DNA from: JBGSQR01 sp964509295
Lineage (GTDB): Bacteria; Desulfobacterota; Desulfuromonadia; Geobacterales; Pseudopelobacteraceae
Assembly: GCA_964509295.1 (NCBI GenBank)
Contig: CAZDWS010000002.1
Location: 279,378-343,377, forward strand
DNA length: 64,000 bases
Direction: 5' to 3'
The notes under the pieces are model-generated. The model searched no databases. It was not told the origin of the DNA and saw nothing but the letters and a program-made list of their open reading frames with translations. Shown piece by piece: positions 43,467 to 51,220 of this stretch. The position numbers were made by a program, and so were the translations under genes. Within the stretch, counting starts at the first letter, position 1. Every line of letters starts with the position of its first letter.

Positions 43467-44945
43467 CTATTTGGTGTTTTCGCCATGCCTCGCTGCAGCG
43501 AAATGATTGATCGGGTTGTGACCCTTGCCCAGCGGGCGTGCTAGTTTAATGGCTGTGGTGATAAATTCCTTGGCCTTCTCCACGGCAATTTTAAGCGGCT
43601 CTCCCTGTGCCAGATAAGCGGCAATTGCAGATGCATAGGAACAGCCGGTGCCATGGGTGCTGGTCGTAAACAACCTGTCAGTGGTAAAATGGTGGATCTC
43701 TTTACCATCAAAAAGAATATCAGTTGATTTGCGACCTGACAGATGTCCACCTTTGACCAGAATATTTGCGGCACCAAGTGCGTAAAGATCGCGAGCGGCC
43801 TGTTCCATTTCCGACTCAGTTTGTACAGACCTCCCCAGCAGACGTTCAGTTTCAGGGATGTTGGGTGTCAGCAGGTAGGCTTGAGGTATCAACTGATCTC
43901 TGAAAATGTTGACGGCTTCGCATTCCATCAGTGCTGCACCGCTGGTGGCGATCATGACAGGGTCAACAATCAGCGGTATGACAGGTTCTCTGCCGCTGAA
44001 AAACTCTGCAACGGCAGAGATAATAGCCGGTGTATGCAGCATGCCGGTTTTGATGACGTCAATCGGTATGTCTGAAAGAACGGTTCTTATCTGATCAATT
44101 ACAAATGAGGATGGTAGTCCGTGAATTGATGTAACCGTTTTGGTGTTTTGGGCTGTCAGTGCGGTCAAGGCCGTGGCGGCATAGCTGCCCAGCAGCGTAA
44201 TGGTCTTTATATCTGCCTGAATTCCGGCGCCGCCACCGGAGTCGCTGCCGGCAATTGACATTACTGCACCACGTGGAAAAGGACGATGGCGGTTGAAAAG
44301 CAACCGTAGTTCCATGGCCGCAATATCCGGGCGCGGGCTGGAGAGGATCGCGGATATAATTGCCAGGGAGTCAGCGCCGGCGTCAATGACTCGACAGGCG
44401 TTCTCGGTTGTAATCCCACCGATGGCAACTACCGGTATCTTTATTTTGTCGCGGATTTCCGTAAGTCCGACAGTGCCTGAAATTCGGGTGACAGTTTTAC
44501 TCTCGGTTGCAAACATCGCTCCGAAACCGATATAGTCGGCGCCTTCCTGTTCAGCCTGCAGTGCTTCCCTAAGATCGTGCGTAGACTTTCCGATAATCTT
44601 ATTCGGCCCGAGTTTTTCCCTGGCGGCAGCAATGGTGCCGTCATCCTGGCCAAGATGAACTCCGTCTGCATCCAGTTCCGCAGCCAGCTGGACACTGTCA
44701 TTAACAATAAATGCCGCCCCAAAGTGTCGGCAAAGCTGTTTTAACTCATTGCCTTCAACGAGGCAGTGCTCATGGTTTTTTTCTTTGGCGCGATATTGTA
44801 GAACTGAAACACCACCGAGCAGGGCAGCACGCACACGTTCGACCAGGTTTTTACTCTGATCGGTGATCAGGTAAATGCCGGTAATGGGCAGAGTGGACAG
44901 TCTTTTGTTGACAACGAGACGAAATGATCTGTTTGTATCGCTCAT
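43467..44945 (-). CDS. thiED: Bifunctional thiamine-phosphate synthase / HMP-P kinase (ThiE-ThiD fusion)
   Basis: A 492-residue fusion. Residues about 20-205 form ThiE, which joins HMP-PP to the thiazole phosphate (GIYLITDQS, LQYRAKEKNH, FIVNDSVQLAAELDADGVHL, GQDD, IGKSTH, VVAIGGITTENA). Residues about 227-480 form ThiD, which phosphorylates HMP and HMP-P (VMSIAGSDSGGGAGIQADIK, VDPVMIATSGAAL, LTPNIPETERLLG, KGGHLSG, STHGTGCSYASAIAAYLAQG). The ATG at 44945 follows GAGG; the frame extends 10 codons upstream over the leader. First gene of the TPP-riboswitch operon with thiC. Confidence 0.95.
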   Translation of the reverse strand: MSDTNRSFRLVVNKRLSTLPITGIYLITDQSKNLVERVRAALLGGVSVLQYRAKEKNHEHCLVEGNELKQLCRHFGAAFIVNDSVQLAAELDADGVHLGQDDGTIAAAREKLGPNKIIGKSTHDLREALQAEQEGADYIGFGAMFATESKTVTRISGTVGLTEIRDKIKIPVVAIGGITTENACRVIDAGADSLAIISAILSSPRPDIAAMELRLLFNRHRPFPRGAVMSIAGSDSGGGAGIQADIKTITLLGSYAATALTALTAQNTKTVTSIHGLPSSFVIDQIRTVLSDIPIDVIKTGMLHTPAIISAVAEFFSGREPVIPLIVDPVMIATSGAALMECEAVNIFRDQLIPQAYLLTPNIPETERLLGRSVQTESEMEQAARDLYALGAANILVKGGHLSGRKSTDILFDGKEIHHFTTDRLFTTSTHGTGCSYASAIAAYLAQGEPLKIAVEKAKEFITTAIKLARPLGKGHNPINHFAAARHGENTK

Positions 44946-44961
44946 TAACACAACCTCAGAT

Positions 44962-44996
44962 AAAAAAAGCCGCACTGATTTGAAATCAGGCGGCTG
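44962..44996 (-). terminator. Riboswitch-controlled terminator upstream of thiE-thiD
   Basis: On the minus strand AGCCGCCTGATTTC pairs with AAATCAGTGCGGC and is followed by seven T residues, 16 bases before the thiE-thiD start. The GCGGCT at the 3' side of the aptamer can pair with the 5' arm of this stem, so aptamer folding should decide whether the terminator forms. Confidence 0.85.
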
Positions 44997-45013
44997 TTTA
45001 GAGTGTCTTCAGT

Positions 45014-45108
45014 ATAGCCGCTTTCCTACGCCGGGACAAACCGGATCAGGTTCAAAGGGTCTGATTCGCAGAATCATCTCAGTTCATTCGAACTCCCCCA
45101 GGGCCTTG
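45014..45108 (-). promoter_or_regulatory. TPP riboswitch (THI element)
   Basis: On the minus strand the conserved core is clear: ACTGAGATGA (pyrimidine-sensing arm), ACCCTTTGAACCTGATCC, then a variable CCGG...CCGG stem and CGTAGGAAAGCGG. TPP binding would stabilise the aptamer, free the downstream terminator and switch off thiE-thiD and thiC. Confidence 0.95.
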
Positions 45109-45118
45109 CAATTTGTGT

Positions 45119-45147
45119 ACACTACTGGAACTTATCGATTCTGTCAA
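45119..45147 (-). promoter_or_regulatory. Promoter of the thiE-thiD-thiC operon
   Basis: On the minus strand TTGACA (45142-45147), 17-base spacer and TAGTGT (45119-45124) place the start a few bases ahead of the TPP aptamer. Confidence 0.6.
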
Positions 45148-45164
45148 TGGCATTGAAAAACTGT

Positions 45165-45230
45165 TCTTGGTTCATTGTTCATAGTTCGTGGTTATAACCT
45201 ATGAATCAACAACCTGGAACCTTGAACTGT
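45165..45230. repeat. GTTCATAGTTCGTGGTT dispersed repeat, copy 1
   Basis: GTTCATTGTTCATAGTTCGT followed by GGTTATAACC and then ...GGAACCTTGAAC. An inverted-repeat element in the gap before alr. Relatives are at 52499-52560 and 53100-53163. Confidence 0.75.
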
Positions 45231-45318
45231 CTCCTTTACACCCTTTCATGGACGTGATAATACCAACAGGGTGATTTGCCGCGCTTTTTACCAATTTTAA
45301 GCAAGGAGTAACCATACT

Positions 45319-46452
45319 TTGTTCGACAGTCGTCCCACATTTGCCGAAATTGATCTTAATGCCCTGCGCCACAATTTTATGGCCATACGATCCTCAATAC
45401 CCCGGCGTACCGAAATACTGGCAGTTGTCAAAGCGGATGCCTATGGCCATGGTTTTATGGATATCAGCCGTGAGCTGGAGCAGCTTGGAGTCAATGCCTT
45501 TGGCGTTGCATTTCTGGCGGAAGGTATCCAGTTGCGCAAGTCCGGTATCGATAAGCCGATTCTGCTGCTGGGCGGGGTCTATCCTGGCCAGGAGCGAAAA
45601 TGCGTTGGATTCAATCTGTCTACGGTAATTTTTACCATGGAGCAGGCCCAGGCGCTGAATCATGCTGCCGGTAAGCTTTTTCGCAAGGCCCAGGTACATT
45701 TGAAAATAGATACGGGCATGGGGCGGCTTGGTATTCCTTACGCTGATGCCACAGGCTTTTTGAAAGAATTGCGAAGTCTTCCCAATATTGAGCTTGAAGG
45801 TGTCATGTCCCATTTTGCCAGCGCCGATGAGCTGGATGAGTCAGGGCAGTATTTTACCAGACTTCAGTCTGAGCGATTTGATTGGGTCATGACTGAAACG
45901 CGCAAAGCAGGTTATTCACCGCGTTATGTGCATATAGCCAACAGTGCAGCCACTTTCCTGCGGGAAATTCCAGGCTGCAATCTGGTCAGGCCGGGCATTG
46001 CCCTTTATGGTGCTCTTCCCTCATCTGATTTTCATGGCAGACTTGATCTGCAACCGGTCATGCGGTTGAAAAGCCGTATTGCCATGCTGAAATGGGTGGA
46101 AGCGGGCACAACCATCAGCTATGCCCGGCGCTTCACTGCCGGTGATAAAACCTTGATTGCCAGCGTGCCGGTCGGTTATGCCGACGGGTATTCCCGTTCC
46201 CTGACTAACAAAGGTGAAGTGCTCATCAGAGGGCAGCGGGCTAAAGTGACAGGAACGGTCTGCATGGACTGGATTATGCTGGATGTTACTGGAATTGAGG
46301 AGGTCTCGGTTGGCGATGAAGTTGTACTGATGGGGACTGATAGAGTAGGAAACTGCATTCATGCCGAGGACCTGGCCGCTGCAGCAGGAACAATTCCGTA
46401 TGAATTTTTCTGTGGTATCAGCAAGCGGGTGCCGAGGGTGTATTTGAAGTGA
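45319..46452 (+). CDS. alr: Alanine racemase
   Basis: PLP enzyme interconverting L- and D-alanine for peptidoglycan, 377 residues, cytoplasmic. The PLP lysine is in AVVKADAYGHG (about residue 38), the catalytic Tyr in TTISYARRFTAGDKTLIASV, and the substrate-binding segment is RVCMDWIMLD-like (GTVCMDWIMLDVTG). LKIDTGMGRLGI and HIANSAATFL are also typical. The initiator appears to be a TTG (45319) with AAGGAG ten bases upstream; no closer ATG preserves the FDSRPTFAEIDLNAL start. Stands alone between the riboswitch region and selD. Confidence 0.95.
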   Translation: MFDSRPTFAEIDLNALRHNFMAIRSSIPRRTEILAVVKADAYGHGFMDISRELEQLGVNAFGVAFLAEGIQLRKSGIDKPILLLGGVYPGQERKCVGFNLSTVIFTMEQAQALNHAAGKLFRKAQVHLKIDTGMGRLGIPYADATGFLKELRSLPNIELEGVMSHFASADELDESGQYFTRLQSERFDWVMTETRKAGYSPRYVHIANSAATFLREIPGCNLVRPGIALYGALPSSDFHGRLDLQPVMRLKSRIAMLKWVEAGTTISYARRFTAGDKTLIASVPVGYADGYSRSLTNKGEVLIRGQRAKVTGTVCMDWIMLDVTGIEEVSVGDEVVLMGTDRVGNCIHAEDLAAAAGTIPYEFFCGISKRVPRVYLK

Positions 46453-46455
46453 AGA

Positions 46456-46519
46456 TCAGGTTGAGGTTAAGGTTGAGAAAAAATCTTAGCCTTAATCTTA
46501 ACCTTAACCTTAACCTAAC
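46456..46519. repeat. GGTTGAGGTTAAGG inverted-repeat element, copy 2
   Basis: CAGGTTGAGGTTAAGGTTGA pairs with CTTAACCTTAACCTTAACCT; the right arm ends just before the selD ribosome binding site. Same family as 674-733 and 48044-48173. Confidence 0.85.
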
Positions 46520-46530
46520 GGAGTATATAT

Positions 46531-47559
46531 ATGATTAAACTGACACAGATGGTAAAGGCGGCCGGTTGCGGAGCCAAGCTTGGTCCGGCTTCGTTGGCGG
46601 ATGCACTGAAAGGCCTTTTTGATGAGCGGCATCCTGAGCTGCTGGTTGGAACAGAAACATCTGACGATGCCGGCGTTTTCAAAATTGCTCCGGACCTGGC
46701 CCTGGTGGAAACAGCGGATATTATTACGCCGCTGGTGGATGATCCCTACAACTTTGGCCGCATTGCTGCAACAAATGCCATTTCCGATGTGTATGCCATG
46801 GGTGGACGTCCGGTGACCGCCATGAACCTGGTCTTTTTTCCGGCCTGTTCATTGCCGGGTGAAATTCTGCGGGAAGTCTTGGCCGGTGGTCTGAGTGTTA
46901 TTAAAGAGGCGGGCGTCTGTCTGGTCGGTGGACATACGGTGGAGGATGACCAGCTGAAATACGGTCTGTCCGTCACCGGTTTGATTGCACCGGATAAAAT
47001 CATGCGCAATTCCACAGCCAGGGCGGGTGATGTGCTGATTCTGACTAAACCGCTGGGAACCGGCATTATTTCTACTGCTATCAAGGGCGAGATGGCACCG
47101 GATGTATCCATCACGGAAGCGATTCGCTGGATGACGACCCTTAATCGCACCGCAGCGGAGTTGATGCTGGAATGCAACGCCAGTGCTGCAACTGATGTTA
47201 CCGGTTTCGGTCTGATCGGCCATGCCAGCGAGATGGCGCGTGGTGCAAATGTGACGGTCCGACTTGATTTTGCTTCCATACCACTGATGCATGGTGTCAT
47301 GGGTCTGGTGGCAGACGGTATGGTACCTGCCGGTGCCTATCGTAACCGCGATCATTATTCACAGTTTCTGGTCGGTCTGGACGGGCAGGATGAAAAACTG
47401 TTTCCACTTTTTGATCCACAGACCTCCGGTGGATTTCTGATGTCTTTTTCTCCAGAAGATGCACAACGGTTTTTAAAATTGGCAGAAGAGCGTGGACTGT
47501 TTGTCCGACAGGTAGGTGAAGTGATGACATTCTCGTCCAACTATATTGAGGTAATCTGA
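46531..47559 (+). CDS. selD: Selenide, water dikinase (selenophosphate synthase)
   Basis: Makes selenophosphate from selenide and ATP for selenocysteine and selenouridine synthesis. It has 342 residues, starts after ACGGAG. The catalytic position is a cysteine, in VKAAGCGAKLGP, not selenocysteine. Other marks: ETSDDAGVFKI (metal site), TADIITPLVDDPYNFGRIAA, NAISDVYAMGGRPVTAMNLV, GGHTVEDDQLKYGLSVTG and DVTGFGLIGHASEMARG. Presence of selD implies selenoproteins in this organism. It is followed by an ASKHA-type ATPase 4 bases later, so the two are co-transcribed. Confidence 0.96.
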   Translation: MIKLTQMVKAAGCGAKLGPASLADALKGLFDERHPELLVGTETSDDAGVFKIAPDLALVETADIITPLVDDPYNFGRIAATNAISDVYAMGGRPVTAMNLVFFPACSLPGEILREVLAGGLSVIKEAGVCLVGGHTVEDDQLKYGLSVTGLIAPDKIMRNSTARAGDVLILTKPLGTGIISTAIKGEMAPDVSITEAIRWMTTLNRTAAELMLECNASAATDVTGFGLIGHASEMARGANVTVRLDFASIPLMHGVMGLVADGMVPAGAYRNRDHYSQFLVGLDGQDEKLFPLFDPQTSGGFLMSFSPEDAQRFLKLAEERGLFVRQVGEVMTFSSNYIEVI

Positions 47560-47563
47560 AGTT

Positions 47564-48934
47564 ATGTACGCACTGGCCATTGATCTGGGTACCACAACCC
47601 TGGCGGCATCGCTGGTTGATACGGCAACCGGTAAACGATTGGCCATGACCGGCTGTATGAATCCCCAGCGCAGTTTCGGCCCGGATGTGGTGTCGCGGCT
47701 GGATGCGGCTGTGCATTCGGAAGATGTGCTGAAGGAGTTGTCTTCAGTTATTCGCGCCGAATTGCGGCAGCTTGCCCTGGAACTCTGCCGCACAATCGGA
47801 ATTGACTGGATTGACATAAAGCAGGTCGCCATTGCCGGTAATCCCGCCATGCAGCATCTTTTGCTGGGCCTGCCGGTCAAGACGCTGGCATTTCCCCCCT
47901 ATCGCCCACTGTTTACATCGGGCAAAAAGATCAAGGCCGCAGAGCTTGGCTGGCCGGGTGAAGCCGAGGTATACATATTCCCCATGCCGGGCGGCTTTGT
48001 CGGTGGTGATACGGTGGCGTTTTTGTACGGGCAGCTTAATGATGAGGTTAAGATTAAGGTTGAGGTTGAGGTTGAGAAAAAGACAATACCTGAATCGGCA
48101 ATTTCTTCGCCAGCTTCCTCTGTGATTTCAACTACTGATTCTAACTCAGCCTTAACCTTAGCCTCAACCTTGTTTCTCGACATGGGCACCAACGGCGAGA
48201 TGGCGCTGCTGGATGGGGAAACCATCTGGGCCACATCGGCTGCGGCCGGACCGGCATTTGAGGGGGGCAACCTCACTTGTGGTATGGCGGCACTCCCCGG
48301 TGCCATTAGTTCGGTTCGGATAGAAGGTGATCGGGTCAAGCTGACGATTATAGCCGATGTTTCGCCAATTGGTATCTGCGGTTCTGCGGCTATAGAGGCT
48401 GTAACAGAGCTGCTGCGAAGTGACTTGCTTGAACTGGGTGGCCGATTGCGCGAAGCTGGTGAAATCAACACAAACCTGGCAACCCGTTTGATTTGCCATA
48501 ACAACGAAAATGCCTTTGTAATCTACCGCGATGCAAAAAAAAAGCTGTTGTTAACGCAAGGGGATATTCGCCAGATACAGCTGGCCAAGGGGGCCATCCG
48601 GGCCGGTATGGAGGTTTTATTCGGACGTTCCGGTATCTCTGCCGATTCTCTACAGCAGGTGGTTCTAACCGGTTCATTCGGTGCAGTTCTTCGGCCCGAG
48701 TGGCTCAAAACAGTTGGAATATTCGAAGAAAATATGGTAAATTTATCCCTTTTTACTCCAGAGGGTGCGTTAAGTGGTGTTGAGCGCGCACTGGCAGCAA
48801 ACGACGGTTTTCAGTCTGTTGAATTTCTGGGCGAGCGCTTTAAAGTGGTACCGCTTTCCGGGACACCGGTTTTTGAAGAAAAATTCCTGCAGCATATAAA
48901 TTTTCCGATAGGTGATAGAAAAAATGGCAATTGA
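47564..48934 (+). CDS. ASKHA-superfamily ATPase (RACo/DUF4445 C-terminal type) with an internal repeat insertion
   Basis: A 456-residue protein of the actin/Hsp70-type fold, similar to the C-terminal part of reductive activators of corrinoid proteins but lacking the N-terminal 2Fe-2S ferredoxin domain. Phosphate-1 motif AIDLGTTTLAASLVD; then NPQRSFGPDVVSRL, AGNPAMQHLLLGL, PMPGGFVGGDTVAFLYG; phosphate-2 region LFLDMGTNGEMAL; adenosine motif SPIGICGSAAIEAVTELL; and VLTGSFGAVLRPEWL. Residues about 159-203, between FLYGQL and LFLDMG, are encoded by a dispersed DNA repeat and are low-complexity (KIKVEVEVEKK...SNSALTLAS). Target protein unknown. Lies between selD and a small STAS-like gene. Confidence 0.86.
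   Translation: MYALAIDLGTTTLAASLVDTATGKRLAMTGCMNPQRSFGPDVVSRLDAAVHSEDVLKELSSVIRAELRQLALELCRTIGIDWIDIKQVAIAGNPAMQHLLLGLPVKTLAFPPYRPLFTSGKKIKAAELGWPGEAEVYIFPMPGGFVGGDTVAFLYGQLNDEVKIKVEVEVEKKTIPESAISSPASSVISTTDSNSALTLASTLFLDMGTNGEMALLDGETIWATSAAAGPAFEGGNLTCGMAALPGAISSVRIEGDRVKLTIIADVSPIGICGSAAIEAVTELLRSDLLELGGRLREAGEINTNLATRLICHNNENAFVIYRDAKKKLLLTQGDIRQIQLAKGAIRAGMEVLFGRSGISADSLQQVVLTGSFGAVLRPEWLKTVGIFEENMVNLSLFTPEGALSGVERALAANDGFQSVEFLGERFKVVPLSGTPVFEEKFLQHINFPIGDRKNGN
48044..48173. repeat. GGTTGAGGTTAAGG element inserted in frame in the ASKHA gene
   Basis: The left arm GAGGTTAAGATTAAGGTTGA extends to 48076, the right arm CAGCCTTAACCTTAGCCTCA to 48173, with about 70 bases of unrelated sequence between. 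Total inserted length keeps the reading frame. Confidence 0.85.
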
Positions 48935-49352
48935 GTTTGGAGTAGACAAACAACAGCGACTGCTGTTGCTAAAAGGTTTAGAAACGCTGACGGTGGATGA
49001 TATTCTGGCATATCTGCGTGAAGTGGTGGCACGTCCTGATGTGGCCGGGTTCAACGGTTTGGTTGATTTGACCGGGGCTAAGGATATTGTTATCGGCATG
49101 ATGGGTAAGATACAGCTTTTCGGTAAATTGTCCTCTTCTCTGGATAGCAGATGGTCGTCATCGCGTTTGGCAATTGTGACTTCCGGGGACGACCACTTTG
49201 GACTGGATGGCTTGTATGCAACCTTTCAGGGACTTAAGCCTGTCAGTGCAAAGCAGGTCAGCGTATTCAGGAACATGGATGATGCTTTGCAGTTTTTGGG
49301 TTTGGATGGTCAATTGCAGCATGAAATATGCTGTCAGCCTCTTAAAGTATAG
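48924..49352 (+). CDS. Small protein with SpoIIAA/STAS-like fold pattern
   Basis: A 142-residue soluble protein not firmly assigned. The alternating beta-alpha pattern (FGVDKQQRLLLLKGLETLTV, VAGFNGLVDLTGAKDIVIGM, RLAIVTSGDDHFGLDGLYAT) resembles the SpoIIAA-like/STAS fold. The ATG at 48924 lies within the end of the ASKHA gene (11-base overlap); an in-frame GTG twelve bases earlier is possible. Its coupling to selD and the ASKHA gene suggests a shared regulatory role, but nothing in the sequence fixes it. Confidence 0.7.
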   Translation: MAIEFGVDKQQRLLLLKGLETLTVDDILAYLREVVARPDVAGFNGLVDLTGAKDIVIGMMGKIQLFGKLSSSLDSRWSSSRLAIVTSGDDHFGLDGLYATFQGLKPVSAKQVSVFRNMDDALQFLGLDGQLQHEICCQPLKV

Positions 49353-49428
49353 GCGGCACGATTGTTTTTGTATGGTAAAATTCAATCTTAAATTCGGATA
49401 GATATACTTTTCAAAGGAGTAATTAAAA

Positions 49429-50994
49429 ATGGCAAAAATTACCAGGGCGCTGATCAGCGTTTCCGATAAAAGAGGCATCATAGAGTTTTCCAAAGTATTG
49501 GCAAATCATGGTGTGGAGATCTTATCTACCGGTGGAACAGCCACACTGCTGCGCGAGTCAGGACTGACTGTCAAGGATGTCTCCGACTTTACCGGTTTTC
49601 CGGAGATGCTGGACGGCCGGGTCAAGACGCTTCACCCCAAGGTGCATGGCGGTCTGCTGGGGATGCGCAGCAACCCGGCACATGTGGCCAAGATGAAGGA
49701 GTACGGCATTGAGAATATAGATATGGTGGTGGTCAATCTCTATCCTTTTGAATCCACTGTAGCCAAGGAAGGTTGTCTGCTTGAGGATGCCATTGAGAAT
49801 ATTGATATCGGCGGCCCGACCATGCTCCGTTCTGCTGCCAAGAATTACCCGGATGTAACCGTTCTTGTTGACAGTCGTGACTATGCAACGATACTGGACG
49901 AAATGCAGGCTAATAATGGAGAGGTGTCTCCCAAGACCAATTTCGGTCTGGCGGTTAAGGTTTATCAGCATACAGCTGCCTATGACGGTGCCATCTCCAA
50001 TTATCTGGGTGCAAGACTGGGCGAAGGAGTTGATGCATTTCCAGCTACTTTTACCATGCAGGTTAAAAAAGTACAGGATCTGCGCTACGGTGAGAACGCT
50101 CACCAGTCGGCTGCCTTTTATGTGGAAAAGAATGTTTCCGAAGCTTGTATCTCCACAGCCCGCCAGCTACAGGGCAAAGAGCTTTCCTATAACAATATCG
50201 CCGATACGGATGCCGCGCTGGAATGTGTCAAACAGTTCAGTGAAGCACCGGCCTGCGTGATTGTCAAACACGCCAATCCGTGCGGAGTTGCCATCGGTGC
50301 CAATATTCTGGAAGCGTATGATCGCGCCTATGCAACGGATACGGAATCGGCGTTTGGCGGTATCATCGCCTTTAACCGCGAGCTGGATGCAGAGACCGCC
50401 CAGGCTATCTGTGATCGTCAGTTTGTAGAGGTTATTATCGCTCCGACTGTTTCCCCGGCCGCAATAGAAGTGGTTACGGCCAAAAAAAACGTCCGTCTGC
50501 TGGAATGCGGTGACTGGTCAGGTAAAGCTGCGGCGCGCCTTGATATGAAACGGGTAACCGGAGGCCTGCTGGTGCAGGACGCCGATCAGGAGCTTATTGA
50601 TGGACTCAAGGTGGTTTCCAAGCGTCAGCCGACCGAACAGGAAATGATTGATCTGCAGTTTGCCTGGCGAGTGGCCAAGTTTGTCAAATCCAACGCCATT
50701 GTCTATTGCAAAGACGGTATGACCATCGGTGTGGGTGCAGGGCAGATGAGCCGCGTTAACTCGGCCAGAATTGCTGCCATCAAGGCGGAACAGGCCGGCT
50801 TGGTCGTTCAGGGGGCAGTTATGGCCTCCGATGCCTTCTTCCCGTTCCGTGACGGTATTGACAATGCGGCAGCGGTTGGCATAACAGCTGTAATTCAGCC
50901 CGGTGGCAGCATGCGTGATGCCGAGGTTATCGCAGCGGCTGATGAACAGGGCTTGGCGATGGTGTTCACCGGCATGAGACATTTCAGGCACTAG
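49429..50994 (+). CDS. purH: Bifunctional AICAR transformylase / IMP cyclohydrolase
   Basis: Performs the last two steps of IMP synthesis: formylation of AICAR, then ring closure. It has 521 residues. N-terminal IMP cyclohydrolase (MGS-like) domain at about residues 1-190 (ISVSDKRGIIEFSKVLANHG, STGGTATLLRESG, GRVKTLHPKVHGGLL). C-terminal transformylase domain holds DLRYGENAHQSAAFY, SYNNIADTDAALECVKQF, VIVKHANPCGVAIG with the catalytic Lys-His, ESAFGGIIAFNRELD and DAFFPFRDGIDNAA. AAAGGAG lies upstream. Part of the purH-purD-purE cluster, though repeats separate the genes. Confidence 0.97.
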   Translation: MAKITRALISVSDKRGIIEFSKVLANHGVEILSTGGTATLLRESGLTVKDVSDFTGFPEMLDGRVKTLHPKVHGGLLGMRSNPAHVAKMKEYGIENIDMVVVNLYPFESTVAKEGCLLEDAIENIDIGGPTMLRSAAKNYPDVTVLVDSRDYATILDEMQANNGEVSPKTNFGLAVKVYQHTAAYDGAISNYLGARLGEGVDAFPATFTMQVKKVQDLRYGENAHQSAAFYVEKNVSEACISTARQLQGKELSYNNIADTDAALECVKQFSEAPACVIVKHANPCGVAIGANILEAYDRAYATDTESAFGGIIAFNRELDAETAQAICDRQFVEVIIAPTVSPAAIEVVTAKKNVRLLECGDWSGKAAARLDMKRVTGGLLVQDADQELIDGLKVVSKRQPTEQEMIDLQFAWRVAKFVKSNAIVYCKDGMTIGVGAGQMSRVNSARIAAIKAEQAGLVVQGAVMASDAFFPFRDGIDNAAAVGITAVIQPGGSMRDAEVIAAADEQGLAMVFTGMRHFRH

Positions 50995-51051
50995 ATCGTC
51001 CACTTTTCCGCTATCTCGGCGTCAGATTTCACGAGTGCTTGTGCGACGTAC

Positions 51052-51140
51052 CTCTCTCATCCTATCCTTCTCCCAGAGGGAGAAGGGACACAGTTTACCC
51101 TCTCCCTCTGGGAGAGGGTGGCCAAAGGCCGGGTGAGGGG
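51052..51140. repeat. GGGAGAGGG dispersed repeat, double copy between purH and purD
   Basis: CCTTCTCCCAGAGGGAGAAG is followed by CCCTCTCCCTCTGGGAGAGG and then GGTGGCCAAAGGCCGGGTGA. Two hairpin-forming units in tandem. Same family as those in thiL and at 42091-42137. Confidence 0.9.
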
Positions 51141-51220
51141 TCTCCGCGCACTCGCTCATCTTCCTTGATATAGCGAAAAATTGAACGACCTTAAACACAT
51201 TTACAAACAAGGAGTAACCC

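Noticed and set aside
46531..46600. Selenocysteine at the catalytic position of selD
   Set aside because: The codon is TGC (Cys) in AAGCGAK and no in-frame TGA occurs.
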